Assembly: GCA_027307115.1 (NCBI GenBank)
Contig: DAHUXN010000060.1
Coordinates: 1 to 64,000, forward strand
Origin: Acidobacteriota bacterium
GTDB taxonomy: Bacteria > Acidobacteriota > Terriglobia > Acidiferrales > UBA7541
Length of the DNA stretch: 64,000 nt
Reading direction: 5' to 3'
A model generated the notes under the pieces. It was not told where the DNA came from. It did no database searches and saw only the letters and a program-made list of their open reading frames with translations. The position numbers were made by a program, and so were the translations under genes. Below, piece after piece: positions 54,507 to 63,355 of the stretch (the stretch's first letter is position 1; each line of letters begins with the position of its first letter).

Positions 54507-55671
54507 GGTAGCTTTTTTTCGAACGCGCCCCGTATGTTCGCTCGTCCAAGCATTCCCATCGCGCCCTTTGCGATTCCGAATTCGATGGAAACGAAAGCAC
54601 GGATTTCTCAAACGCCGCCCACGTCAAATGCTGGCCCTTTGGCACGGAGCACCGCAGATGCCGTCCCAATATTTTCTCTATCTCAAAAGGCAAGATCGCA
54701 TCCACTGGCGCGGGGCGCAGTACTTCGATGTCGCTTCTTTCAATTCTTGCGCCGGCCGTCAGGTCGTGGCTTGCCCGCAGGCACCGTCGTTGGAGGATCA
54801 CCGTGTCTTGCTCGTTTTTTGCAACGAATTTGACCGTCGAACCCAGTGCGCGCTCTAACTCTCGCGTCCGCACCACCATTTCGTGCCAGCTCTCTGGCGT
54901 CATTGAAAAAGGATGGTCAGGCCCCTCTCGCCTCGTGTCGTCCGTAAAATGTTTTTCTATGATCCGTCCGCCCAGCGCAACGGCCCCAAGCACGGTCGCG
55001 CATCCCGGCGTGTGATCGGAAAGGCCTACGACCACATCCGGAAACATCGCCTGATATGTCCGCAGCACATTCAGGTGAATGTTGTCGAAGCTTTCCGTGC
55101 TCCCCGTGTAATTCGTGTTGCATTGCAAAAGCGCCAGGCGCGGATTGACGGCTTGCAGCGCTTCCATCGCTCTCCGCACGTCGCTCATGTCCGAAGCGCC
55201 GCTCGACAAAATCACAGGCTTCTGCTTGCTAGCGACGATTGCGAGCATTTCGGGCCAAGTAATGTCCCCCGAACCGATTTTGTAAGCGCGTACGTAGGGA
55301 TCCAGCATGTTGACGGCCTCGAAATCATACGGCGTCGACAGGAACTCGATTCCTTCGTCGTCGCAACATGCCCTTAAATCCGGCGTCCACTCCCACGGCA
55401 ATGATGCATCCTCATAAACTTCGCAAACCGATTTGCGCCACGTCGCTTGGTGCGAGAATTTTCCGCTCAGCGCGCGAAAACCGTAATCGCTCACAATCTT
55501 CGGCGCGCGGAAATGTTGAAATTTTGCTGCGTCCGCGCCTGCTTGTTTTGCCAATCGGATTAATTTGAATGCCCGTTCCAGCGAGCCATCGTGGTTCGCG
55601 GAAATATCTGCAATGAAATAAGTCGGGTAGCCGTCCCCCACGTGACGCTCACCGATTTGAAAGCTGCGCAT
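54499..55671 (-). CDS. NeuB/PseI-type nonulosonic acid synthase
   Basis: Condenses phosphoenolpyruvate with a 6-carbon N-acetyl amino sugar to make a sialic-acid-like nine-carbon sugar. The 390 residues have ADISANHDGSLE, KFQHF, KIGSGDITW, LQCNTNYTG, GLSDHTPG and EKHFTDD in the NeuB barrel, then a C-terminal SAF antifreeze-like domain (RRCLRASHDLTAGARI). All NeuB family landmarks are present. Sequence alone does not separate NeuB, PseI and LegI. Its ATG overlaps the GT4 gene by 23 bases. Confidence 0.9.
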   Translation of the reverse strand: MRSFQIGERHVGDGYPTYFIADISANHDGSLERAFKLIRLAKQAGADAAKFQHFRAPKIVSDYGFRALSGKFSHQATWRKSVCEVYEDASLPWEWTPDLRACCDDEGIEFLSTPYDFEAVNMLDPYVRAYKIGSGDITWPEMLAIVASKQKPVILSSGASDMSDVRRAMEALQAVNPRLALLQCNTNYTGSTESFDNIHLNVLRTYQAMFPDVVVGLSDHTPGCATVLGAVALGGRIIEKHFTDDTRREGPDHPFSMTPESWHEMVVRTRELERALGSTVKFVAKNEQDTVILQRRCLRASHDLTAGARIERSDIEVLRPAPVDAILPFEIEKILGRHLRCSVPKGQHLTWAAFEKSVLSFPSNSESQRARWECLDERTYGARSKKSYLV

Positions 55672-56812
55672 ACGTTTTCACCTCCTTGACCACTGTGGGG
55701 AAAAGTAATTTGTCGTACGCCGCCAGAAGCTTCCTGAAATTCAATTCCCAGTTCGCACGTGACCGCACGGCTTCCGCATTCGTCTTGCCCATTGCGGCAC
55801 GCAGCTGGTTTTCGTCCAGGGCTTCGAGAACTGTCGCAGTTAAGGCATCCGCATTCCCCGCTGGATAAAGCCACCCGTTTTCTTGATGAATCACCCACTC
55901 TCGATTTCCGAATCCATCCGTCACAATCACCGGCAAGCCGCACCCCATCGCTTGCAGCAAACTGATTGAGCTCCCATCGCAGTACGCAGCGCTCACATAC
56001 AAATCCGCTTCCGCGAAATAATCAGCCAATGTGTCCTCCTCCACCTGACCTGCGAGGTGAATTTTCCCCTTCAGCCCGCTGGCTCCAATGAAGGCTTCCA
56101 CTTGCCGCCGCAAACTCCCATCGCCCAGCATCAGTACGCGCACATCGGAACGCTTTGCCAGCACGCGTCGTATTGCATCGAGAAAAATCATCGTGCCGTA
56201 GCTCGCTTCAAATGACCGCGTGCTGATAACGACCCGGCACCTATCCCATCCCAGTTTCTGGCGCAATCTCAGCTCAGAGACTTTCGACTGAAACACGCCG
56301 CAATCAATTCCATACGGGAACGTAACGATTCGCTCTTGCGGCAGCTGTCCCAGCGCCGAAATGCGTTCTTGAACCGCTTCGCAATCTCCCAACGCTATGT
56401 CCGCGCGCCGCAAAGTGAATTTCGTTATCCACCGCGTCCATGCCGACTTTTCCGCCACTGCCAGCACATCCGATCCCCAGGACATGATCAGCAAAGGATG
56501 AAAACCGGAAATTGCCGCAAAGAATGCGCCCGTTTGCACTGGTCCTGCGTGAACAATCTCAGGCTGTACCTGGCGCATAACGCAGCGAAAACGCAACGCC
56601 GCGCGAATCCAATTTTGATTTCCGGGCGAAATCGGATTCCGGCTCAGCGGTGCGAGCGGGTGAATTCCTTTGGGCAACGATTTCGATTCGCGTCGCCAGG
56701 AATCTGCGGCGCAGGGCAAATGCCAAGCTTCGTGTCCCGATTCTGCAAGTTTCTGCAGGAATCTCCTGTCATGCGTTGAGTAGCCCTCCGAAACGTAGAG
56801 AATTCGCGCCAT
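55649..56812 (-). CDS. family 4 glycosyltransferase
   Basis: A 387-residue GT-B enzyme. N-terminal ILYVSEGYSTHDRRFLQKLAESGHE is the acceptor domain, and VYVSAAYCDGSSISLLQAMGCGLPVIVTDGFGNREWV carries the family donor-binding pattern with the Ser/Glu motif partly changed. It probably adds one sugar of the repeat unit, perhaps the nonulosonic acid neighbour. It is separated by two bases from the RmlD-like gene. Confidence 0.87.
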   Translation of the reverse strand: MARILYVSEGYSTHDRRFLQKLAESGHEAWHLPCAADSWRRESKSLPKGIHPLAPLSRNPISPGNQNWIRAALRFRCVMRQVQPEIVHAGPVQTGAFFAAISGFHPLLIMSWGSDVLAVAEKSAWTRWITKFTLRRADIALGDCEAVQERISALGQLPQERIVTFPYGIDCGVFQSKVSELRLRQKLGWDRCRVVISTRSFEASYGTMIFLDAIRRVLAKRSDVRVLMLGDGSLRRQVEAFIGASGLKGKIHLAGQVEEDTLADYFAEADLYVSAAYCDGSSISLLQAMGCGLPVIVTDGFGNREWVIHQENGWLYPAGNADALTATVLEALDENQLRAAMGKTNAEAVRSRANWELNFRKLLAAYDKLLFPTVVKEVKTYAQLSNR

Positions 56813-56814
56813 CG

Positions 56815-57768
56815 TTACCGTGCGCTGAGCGCCTGAGGCGCCTTCGAGCCGCTTCCCTTCAGCGTCGCCAGATAATCCATGTAATCAATACCCAGCGATT
56901 GTTTGAACGATTGCAGCCCCTCTTCCACCGAGGGCATTCCTCTGCCCAAAAAATGGGCGAGCTTGCCGACCGCGAGCGTTGTGTTCCTTGGACGCTGCGC
57001 CTTGAATCCAAAATCCTCGACCAGCTCTGGGCGCGCTTCGTCAGCTTGGAGTCCAAAAACCTTCGCAATCAACAAGGCAAATTCATATTTCGAACATTCA
57101 TCTCTCGCCGCCGCATGGAACACGCCCTTTGCTCCGTGCGCAATCAAATCCAAAATGATTCTTCCGAGATGATCCGTGAGAAGTGGGTTGAACCTGACAT
57201 CGGCAAACGCCGGCAGCCGCTCGCCTCGCGCAAGTTTCTCGAGCATCCATTCGGCAAGACTCAGCTTCGGTTTGAAATTCCGCCCATAGAAATTCGTTCG
57301 CAGAATCAGCGCGTCGGGAAGAAGGCCCGTCGCTGCTGCTTCAGCAGCCAGCTTCGTTCGCGCGTATTCGTTCACGGGCGCCGGCAGGTCGTCCTCGCTG
57401 TAATGCCCGCAAGTCCCATCGAATACGGAGTCGGTGGAGATAAAGACAAACCGAGCTCCGCGCTGTACGCACCATTGCGCCAAAATCCGCGTTGCGTCCA
57501 CATTCATTAAGTGCGCGACGTCTGGCTCACGTTCGCACCTTTCCACATCCGTCATCGCGGCGCAGTGGACAATCACATCGGGACGCCGCTCGTCTAAACA
57601 TCGCGCAGTGATCTCCGCATTCGCCAAGTCGACGCGATCCATCGCGCAGCCAGAAGGAATAGCCGTGCAGGAGCGCGACCAGCCAATCACTTCGTAGGAC
57701 CCCGCCGTCTGCCGGATCAAATTCGACCCGAGCAATCCCGTCGCGCCCGTTATCAATAGCCTAGCCAT
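56815..57768 (-). CDS. RmlD-like nucleotide-sugar reductase
   Basis: A 317-residue SDR similar to dTDP-4-dehydrorhamnose reductase. It has the cofactor motif ITGATGLLGSNL, STDSVFDG and YARTKLAAE (YxxxK). A second RmlD-type gene (28.6 kb) lies with rfbAB, so this one is more likely to act on another keto-sugar of the locus. Its true substrate cannot be read from sequence. Confidence 0.82.
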   Translation of the reverse strand: MARLLITGATGLLGSNLIRQTAGSYEVIGWSRSCTAIPSGCAMDRVDLANAEITARCLDERRPDVIVHCAAMTDVERCEREPDVAHLMNVDATRILAQWCVQRGARFVFISTDSVFDGTCGHYSEDDLPAPVNEYARTKLAAEAAATGLLPDALILRTNFYGRNFKPKLSLAEWMLEKLARGERLPAFADVRFNPLLTDHLGRIILDLIAHGAKGVFHAAARDECSKYEFALLIAKVFGLQADEARPELVEDFGFKAQRPRNTTLAVGKLAHFLGRGMPSVEEGLQSFKQSLGIDYMDYLATLKGSGSKAPQALSAR

Positions 57769-57812
57769 AGCTTCGCCATGAAAAAGCGCAGGAGAACAGT
57801 TGGAAGGAATAC

Positions 57813-58634
57813 CTAAAGCGCAGTATAACCGCCGTCCACGAGGAGATTCTGTCCTGTGATATACGCGGAAGCATCCGAAGCAAGAAACACCACCGCGCCT
57901 TTGATGTCATTCGCGCCGGCCATTCGTCCGAGCGGCGTGCGATAATCATATTTCTCGACAAACTCTTCGGGCATCCTTGGCGAATAGAGTCCGCCCGGAC
58001 TCAAACAATTGACGCGTACCCCCAGCGGTCCGAAATAAACGGCCAAATAGCGCGTCAACTGAATCATTCCCGCCTTTGCGAATCCGTAGCTCGGCGGATT
58101 CGTCATTTCATCGTGACCTGCGTAAATCCTGAAGTCGGGGCTCACGACACCATAAATCGACCCCATATTGACAATGCTGGCGCCGCCCTTCCGGGACATC
58201 ACGTCGCCAAATATCCGGCACGCTCGATACAACACGGTGGAATTGCAATCCATCGCCTGCGCCCAATCGCCGACCGAATGCTTATCCAGTGGCTCCGCTC
58301 TCACCGTCACAGCATTGTTGACGAGCACGTCGAGCTTTTCCCATCGCGATTCGATCTGCGACGCGAGGCTTTCGACCGACTCCTCCTTCGTTAGGTCCAG
58401 CGCCAAGCCTTCGGCGTCAAAACCGTCACGTCGCAGACGCGCGGCAAACTCCTCGCATTTCGCGACTCCTCGCGAAGCAACGATCACTGTCGCCCCCGCT
58501 TCCGCGAGGGCCGTCGAGATCTGCTGCCCATATCGTCCCGCTCCTCCCGTAACCAGCGCGACGCGCCCTTGCAGCGAGAAAAGTTCTCGAATGTGAATAT
58601 TCTCCGAAACGCCTGGAACGCTTTGCGTGTTCAT
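57813..58634 (-). CDS. short-chain dehydrogenase/reductase, PtmA-like
   Basis: A classical SDR of 273 residues with cofactor motif TGGAGRYGQQI, NNAVTV, catalytic Ser in VNMGSIYGV, and YGFAKAG (YxxxK). DEMTNPPSYGFAKAGMIQLTRYLA resembles SDRs such as PtmA found in nonulosonic-acid loci. It overlaps the SpsF-type gene by four bases. It probably oxidises or reduces an intermediate of that sugar. Confidence 0.85.
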   Translation of the reverse strand: MNTQSVPGVSENIHIRELFSLQGRVALVTGGAGRYGQQISTALAEAGATVIVASRGVAKCEEFAARLRRDGFDAEGLALDLTKEESVESLASQIESRWEKLDVLVNNAVTVRAEPLDKHSVGDWAQAMDCNSTVLYRACRIFGDVMSRKGGASIVNMGSIYGVVSPDFRIYAGHDEMTNPPSYGFAKAGMIQLTRYLAVYFGPLGVRVNCLSPGGLYSPRMPEEFVEKYDYRTPLGRMAGANDIKGAVVFLASDASAYITGQNLLVDGGYTAL

Positions 58635-59380
58635 TCGCTGAATTGCCGGTGCAAATGTGAATTGAGCCGCGGCAGCTCTGGATTCGCGTCGAGGAACGCA
58701 ACGATTTCTTCCAGCTTCATATCGTCGCGCCCGCCGAAGCGCGCAAAGATTTCCTTCTGCAAGGTCACATCTTCCGGATAATCAACCGTCAAGAAATAAT
58801 CAGGCCGGAACAAACGGCATGGCACATCGATCTTGATGCACTTGAATCGCTTCGCCTGTTGACGCCCAAAAGTCATGAAGCCTTCCCGCTCGTCTTCTGA
58901 TTCGAGCTCGCGATCGCAAATCTCCAGCAGCGAACGGCTCGCAATTTCCGCTCCTGTCCCATGGGGATACCCGTTCCGGTGGACATTATGAACAATCTCC
59001 GGCTCGGCACGGTCCTCGCGAAATGCGTTAATCATTTCGTCGATTCCTTCCGGATCCGTCAGGGGGTTGTCTCCCGTCACGCGAACCAGCGCTCCCAGGC
59101 CGCGCTTCCGCGCAACGCCCAGCAACCGCGCGGTCAGATCTTTTTCCGGCCCACGCCAAACAGGAACTCCCCAAGCTCGACACGCGTCCTCGATCGCCTG
59201 ATCTTGCGGCTGGTTCGACGTTGCCACCACCAGGTCGTCGGCGCGCTTGGACAGCCGCATCCGCTCGCATAAACGGCGAAGCAGCGGTTTCCCTTCCACA
59301 TCGATTAGCGCCTTTCCCGGCAGGCGACTCGACCCCAACCGCGCCTGCACTACAATTCCGATTCTCTCCACGCTACGCAC
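58631..59380 (-). CDS. SpsF-type cytidylyltransferase
   Basis: A 249-residue nucleotidyltransferase with GIVVQARLGSSRLPGKAL (nucleotide-binding loop) and VRVTGDNPLTDPE (metal-binding region), as in SpsF and CMP-sugar synthetases. In a NeuB locus it is the only candidate in this window for activating the acid with CMP, though SpsF proteins are also found without that role. It overlaps both neighbours (4 and 8 bases). Confidence 0.85.
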   Translation of the reverse strand: MRSVERIGIVVQARLGSSRLPGKALIDVEGKPLLRRLCERMRLSKRADDLVVATSNQPQDQAIEDACRAWGVPVWRGPEKDLTARLLGVARKRGLGALVRVTGDNPLTDPEGIDEMINAFREDRAEPEIVHNVHRNGYPHGTGAEIASRSLLEICDRELESEDEREGFMTFGRQQAKRFKCIKIDVPCRLFRPDYFLTVDYPEDVTLQKEIFARFGGRDDMKLEEIVAFLDANPELPRLNSHLHRQFSE

Positions 59381-60647
59381 ACGCCGTCCGGCACAGCTCT
59401 TCTTTATGCTCCATCACCTTTTGAATCGCATCCGCAATGTCGTCCATGTCATCATATGTCGCCGGAAAACGCACCACGCCCGTGAGTATCAACTCCCTCT
59501 CGTGCAGCCTCTCCGCCACTGGGCACAGCCCGGCTTCATAGCTCGCGTATCCCGCGTAATGCTCATAGCCAAAGTGTCTTCTCTCCTGATAGAGCGGAGA
59601 AAGATACAGCGGCCGCATATAACCCGCGCCAAACGGAATGCCTTCCGCATTCAACGCCTTCACAAACAAATCTCGCGGAATCTCCATCGACTTCTCGTCA
59701 TACGTCAACGGATAGACGTAGTACACGTGCGTTGCGCGTGGCCGCACCGTGGGAGTTTGCAATCCCTCCAGGCCCGAGAGCTGTGCCGACAAGTAGTTCG
59801 CCAAATCTATTCGGTGCTGGTTGAGTTGCTCCAGCTTTCCAAACTGCACAATTCCCAGCGCAGCTTCCATTTCTGTCATGCGGTAATTCCAGCCCAGCAT
59901 GCTCGAGGAATAGGTCCTCTCCTTTTGTCCTTCCACGATCATCTCGCCATGATTCCTCACCATGCGCGCCATCGCGGCAATTTCCTCGCTGTTCGTAATC
60001 AACATCCCGCCTTCGCCCGTTGTTATCGTCTTGCTCTCTGTGAACGAAAAAATTCCGCAATCCCCAAACGTCCCCACCAGCCGATCCTCGTATTTCGCGC
60101 CGGGAGCCTGCGCGCAATCTTCGATCACGCGAAGGTTATGCCGTCGTGCAACATCAAGAATGCCGTTCAAATTCGCCGGATGCCCGAAAAGATGTACGAC
60201 AATAATTGCCCGCGTCAGGGGTGTGACTGCACGTTCCACGGCCACCGGATTCAGTCCAAACACATCCTCATCAACATCGGCAAAGACGGGAATCGCGTTA
60301 TGCATCAACGCGCACGTCGCGGTGGATGTGAACGTATACGGCGGCACAATCACTTCGGCTCCGGCCGGGACGCCCACCGCAACCACCGCCGCGTGCAAGG
60401 CCGCCGTGGCGGAATTAAACGTCACCGCGTGCCCTACGCCGTGGTACTCGGCGAATTGCTTCTCGAATTCCCTGATTTTTCGCCCTCCGTTGAAATACTC
60501 GCCGGGAACGGCGATGAAAGTTGACAACCTCCCGCTGTCCAGCACGTCGAGGACAGCTTTCTTCTCCGCATCTCCGATCACGGGATGACTCGGAAACGGT
60601 TTCGTCCGCACAGGCTTTCCACCCAGTAACGCCAGCCGTTCGCTCAT
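59373..60647 (-). CDS. DegT/DnrJ-type sugar aminotransferase, PseC-like in position
   Basis: A PLP enzyme of 424 residues with VTFNSATAALHAAVVAVGV, VIVPPYTFTSTATC, VIEDCAQAPGAKYEDR, and FSFTESKTITTGEGGM carrying the PLP Lys. It would transaminate a 4-keto sugar, as PseC does after PseB. The N-terminus MSERLALLGGKPVRTKPFP resembles inosamine/AHBA-type aminotransferases, so the exact keto-sugar is open. Confidence 0.88.
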   Translation of the reverse strand: MSERLALLGGKPVRTKPFPSHPVIGDAEKKAVLDVLDSGRLSTFIAVPGEYFNGGRKIREFEKQFAEYHGVGHAVTFNSATAALHAAVVAVGVPAGAEVIVPPYTFTSTATCALMHNAIPVFADVDEDVFGLNPVAVERAVTPLTRAIIVVHLFGHPANLNGILDVARRHNLRVIEDCAQAPGAKYEDRLVGTFGDCGIFSFTESKTITTGEGGMLITNSEEIAAMARMVRNHGEMIVEGQKERTYSSSMLGWNYRMTEMEAALGIVQFGKLEQLNQHRIDLANYLSAQLSGLEGLQTPTVRPRATHVYYVYPLTYDEKSMEIPRDLFVKALNAEGIPFGAGYMRPLYLSPLYQERRHFGYEHYAGYASYEAGLCPVAERLHERELILTGVVRFPATYDDMDDIADAIQKVMEHKEELCRTACA

Positions 60648-60704
60648 AAAATTCCTTGCAATGTCATTGTGAGTTCCTGCAGGCAGGTTTGCTTCGCAAC
60701 CAGC

Positions 60705-61739
60705 TCACTTCGACGCAATATGCAGCGACGCCCCGGTTAGCGGCATTTCCACGCGGCTTCCGCACTCCAGCGCCGACTGGCTGATCCCGCAAATAACTTC
60801 GAGCGCGGCTCGCCCATCTTCGCCGCTGCTCACGGGATTTCTCCCTGTTTCCATGCAATCGAGTAAATGCGCGACACCGTTTAACATCACCTCATGCGGA
60901 CGATCTGCATCAATCGGCAACGTCGATGGGAACAGCTCTCGATACCCCGAATATCGCCCACTGTCGCGAACTTCCTCGAATTCCGCGCTGAATCCGTGCG
61001 ACGTAACGCGCAAACGTCCTTTCGTCCCTAGCAAATGAATTTCAAAAATTGTATACGCTCGCGCATCGCACGCCTGGATCGCCGCCACAGCGCCATCCGA
61101 GAATCCAAGCCAGCCGTCAATATTCGGGTCCGCATTACTGGACGACGCATTCGCGCTGATTCGCCCCTCCACCCATTTCACGTCACCTAGATAAAATCGC
61201 AGGAGGTCAAAAAGATGCGTTCCCGTATTCGCCACTCCTGCCGTGTAGTAACAGGTGACCTGCTGCACGCGTCCCAATCCACCTTCGCGCAAAAAAGCCG
61301 CAATGCGCTGGTGAAACGGATCGAACCGCCGTTGATGGTCAATCAGCAAAACCACGTTATGCTCGGCGCACAGACGAATCATTTCGTCCGCGGCGCTCAG
61401 GCTCTCCGCAATCGGTTTCTCGCAGAAGATGGCCTTCGCTCCGCTTTCCACCGCGGCTCGCGCAATCTCCAAATGCGTCGCGCTCAAAGTGCATATCGAT
61501 ACAATGTCCAGTTTTTCCGCTGCGAACATTTGCGCGAAGTCGGTATATCTTCCCGGCACGCTGAATTTTTCCCCGTAACGTTCGAGTTTTTCCTCGTCCA
61601 GGTCGCAGAGCGCCGCCAACTCAATTCCCGTTGTTCGCGTGTAAGCTCCAGCATGCGTGCTGACGTATCCTCTTCGTGGATCGTCATCGAATCCGCAGCC
61701 GATGCGCCCGCAGCCCACAATTCCCGCGCGGTAAGTCAC
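60705..61739 (-). CDS. Gfo/Idh/MocA-family oxidoreductase (first)
   Basis: A 344-residue NAD(P)-dependent sugar oxidoreductase: GIVGCGRIGCGFDDDP (cofactor loop), IFCEKPIAESLSAADEM (catalytic EKP), and GVANTGTHLFDLLRFYLGDVKWVEG. It would oxidise or reduce a hydroxyl group of a cyclic or nucleotide sugar. It overlaps the GNAT gene by four bases. Confidence 0.88.
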   Translation of the reverse strand: MTYRAGIVGCGRIGCGFDDDPRRGYVSTHAGAYTRTTGIELAALCDLDEEKLERYGEKFSVPGRYTDFAQMFAAEKLDIVSICTLSATHLEIARAAVESGAKAIFCEKPIAESLSAADEMIRLCAEHNVVLLIDHQRRFDPFHQRIAAFLREGGLGRVQQVTCYYTAGVANTGTHLFDLLRFYLGDVKWVEGRISANASSSNADPNIDGWLGFSDGAVAAIQACDARAYTIFEIHLLGTKGRLRVTSHGFSAEFEEVRDSGRYSGYRELFPSTLPIDADRPHEVMLNGVAHLLDCMETGRNPVSSGEDGRAALEVICGISQSALECGSRVEMPLTGASLHIASK

Positions 61740-62314
61740 TTTGCCGCCTGCTCATTTATTAGCGATTCGTCGCGCAATTTTTCGTACTCGCACCGCAACA
61801 CGCTCATGCGAATCGCATCGTAATAGCGAAAATTCCTATACTGCTCCTGCCGCAATATGCCTTCATGAACAAATCCGGCTTTTTCATACGCGCGAACGCC
61901 GCCGATATTTTCGCTGTTCACTCCCAACCACACTTTGTTCAGATTCAGCTTCTCGAATCCGTAATTCAGCATCAGCTTGGCGCACTCTGTTCCAATGCCC
62001 CGATTCCACACTTTCTTGTCGCCCAAAAAAATTCGGAATTCTCCCGTCCTCATCACCCACTGAATCCGGTACAGTCCCGTTGTGCCAGCGAAGGCCTCCG
62101 TCTTCGCGTCACACACCGCAAAAGTCACTTCATCCGGACTCTGTCTGTCGCGCTCCCATTGCGCGGTCAGCGCTTCCACATTCGTTGGCCACAGTCCCAT
62201 AAACAGCAACCGCGTCACTTCGTTGTCATTCAACCAATCGGCCATCGCGGCCAAGTCCCCGCGTTCCAGACTCCTCAAGCAAACTTGTGTTCCCGTTAAG
62301 AAAGGTGTGTTCAT
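61736..62314 (-). CDS. GNAT acetyltransferase, PseH/RimL-like
   Basis: An acetyl-CoA-dependent N-acetyltransferase of 192 residues. It has VCLRSLERGDL at the start and the acetyl-CoA loop KVWNRGIGTECAKLMLNYGF, then LGVNSENIGGVRAYEKAGFVHEG. RimJ/L-type GNATs acetylate the 4-amino group of UDP-sugars in pseudaminic acid synthesis (PseH), which fits the PseB and DegT neighbours. Confidence 0.85.
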   Translation of the reverse strand: MNTPFLTGTQVCLRSLERGDLAAMADWLNDNEVTRLLFMGLWPTNVEALTAQWERDRQSPDEVTFAVCDAKTEAFAGTTGLYRIQWVMRTGEFRIFLGDKKVWNRGIGTECAKLMLNYGFEKLNLNKVWLGVNSENIGGVRAYEKAGFVHEGILRQEQYRNFRYYDAIRMSVLRCEYEKLRDESLINEQAAK

Positions 62315-63321
62315 CGTGACTCCGCCATCGCTGCCATACGGCTCGGCGAAACTGGCAAGTTCCGTTCCATCGATGTCCGCGCATCTTTCGCAAGCTCCAG
62401 CGATTGCACCGCTGTTTTTCCGTCAACTGCGGGCGTCGCGCGACCTTCGAGACAATCCAGAAAATGCCGCATCTCACGCTTATAGATTTCGTCTATCGCG
62501 CAATAATCGCCGCCCGATTGCCGGGCGCACGTGTCACCGTCGAATTGCCGCAATGTCCGCGCAAAGAGGTCCGCCCGGATCTGCCCGCGCGTGCCTGTGA
62601 TTTCGCAATAGCGTTCCGCCGGCCGTTGCACGGAATCGAGATGAATGGAAACGATTTTCTTCGGATAGGACAACAATATTTCCGCGACGTCTTCCACATC
62701 GATTTCCAGGTCGCTATACTTCCCTCCCGCGCAATAAATCGTCTCCGGCTCCCCGAACATCCACAGCGCAAGATCCAACTCATGAATCGCGTCGAGAATC
62801 ACCCCTCCGCCCAGATTCTTTCGCGCACCATATCCCGCGCGGTAATCCTCCCAAGGATGCCGCGATGGCAGATGCGACCCCAAGTGAAGTCGCGCGCTGA
62901 CAATACGGCCGATGCTGCCCTCGGCAACCCGTTCCCGGACGGTTTGTACCAGCGGATCAAAGCGAAAGTTGTAGCCCACTAAAAGCACTCGTTTTCTGCT
63001 CTCTACTTCTTCAAGAAATTCATCCACTCCTGCCATCGAATGTGAAATCGGCTTCTCGATGAACAAATGGCAGTCGTGTTCGAGCGCCTTCGTTGCCAAT
63101 TCCAAATGCAGACTCGTCGGCGCGCAAATCAAAGCCGCATCTGGCTGCTCCTGATAGCCGTGATCCAAGGTGCGCACCCAGCGCACCTGTAACTCCCGCG
63201 CGACGCTCTCCGAGCGCTCTCGGTCGGGGTCATACAACACCAAGTCATCAACGCCCAACTCGCGCAAGTTCTGCACGTGCCGCCGTCCAATCGAGCCGCA
63301 TCCAATCACCAGTATTTTCAT
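62311..63321 (-). CDS. Gfo/Idh/MocA-family oxidoreductase (second)
   Basis: A 336-residue oxidoreductase with VIGCGSIGRRHVQNL (cofactor loop), LFIEKPISHSMAGVDEF (catalytic EKP), and ARKNLGGGVILDAIHELDLALWMFGEP. Together with the first such gene it suggests two redox steps on one sugar pathway. It overlaps the GNAT gene by four bases and follows the PseB gene by 34. Confidence 0.88.
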   Translation of the reverse strand: MKILVIGCGSIGRRHVQNLRELGVDDLVLYDPDRERSESVARELQVRWVRTLDHGYQEQPDAALICAPTSLHLELATKALEHDCHLFIEKPISHSMAGVDEFLEEVESRKRVLLVGYNFRFDPLVQTVRERVAEGSIGRIVSARLHLGSHLPSRHPWEDYRAGYGARKNLGGGVILDAIHELDLALWMFGEPETIYCAGGKYSDLEIDVEDVAEILLSYPKKIVSIHLDSVQRPAERYCEITGTRGQIRADLFARTLRQFDGDTCARQSGGDYCAIDEIYKREMRHFLDCLEGRATPAVDGKTAVQSLELAKDARTSMERNLPVSPSRMAAMAESR

Positions 63322-63355
63322 TTGTTATTTTGGAATCGCGCCGTGGATTGACACA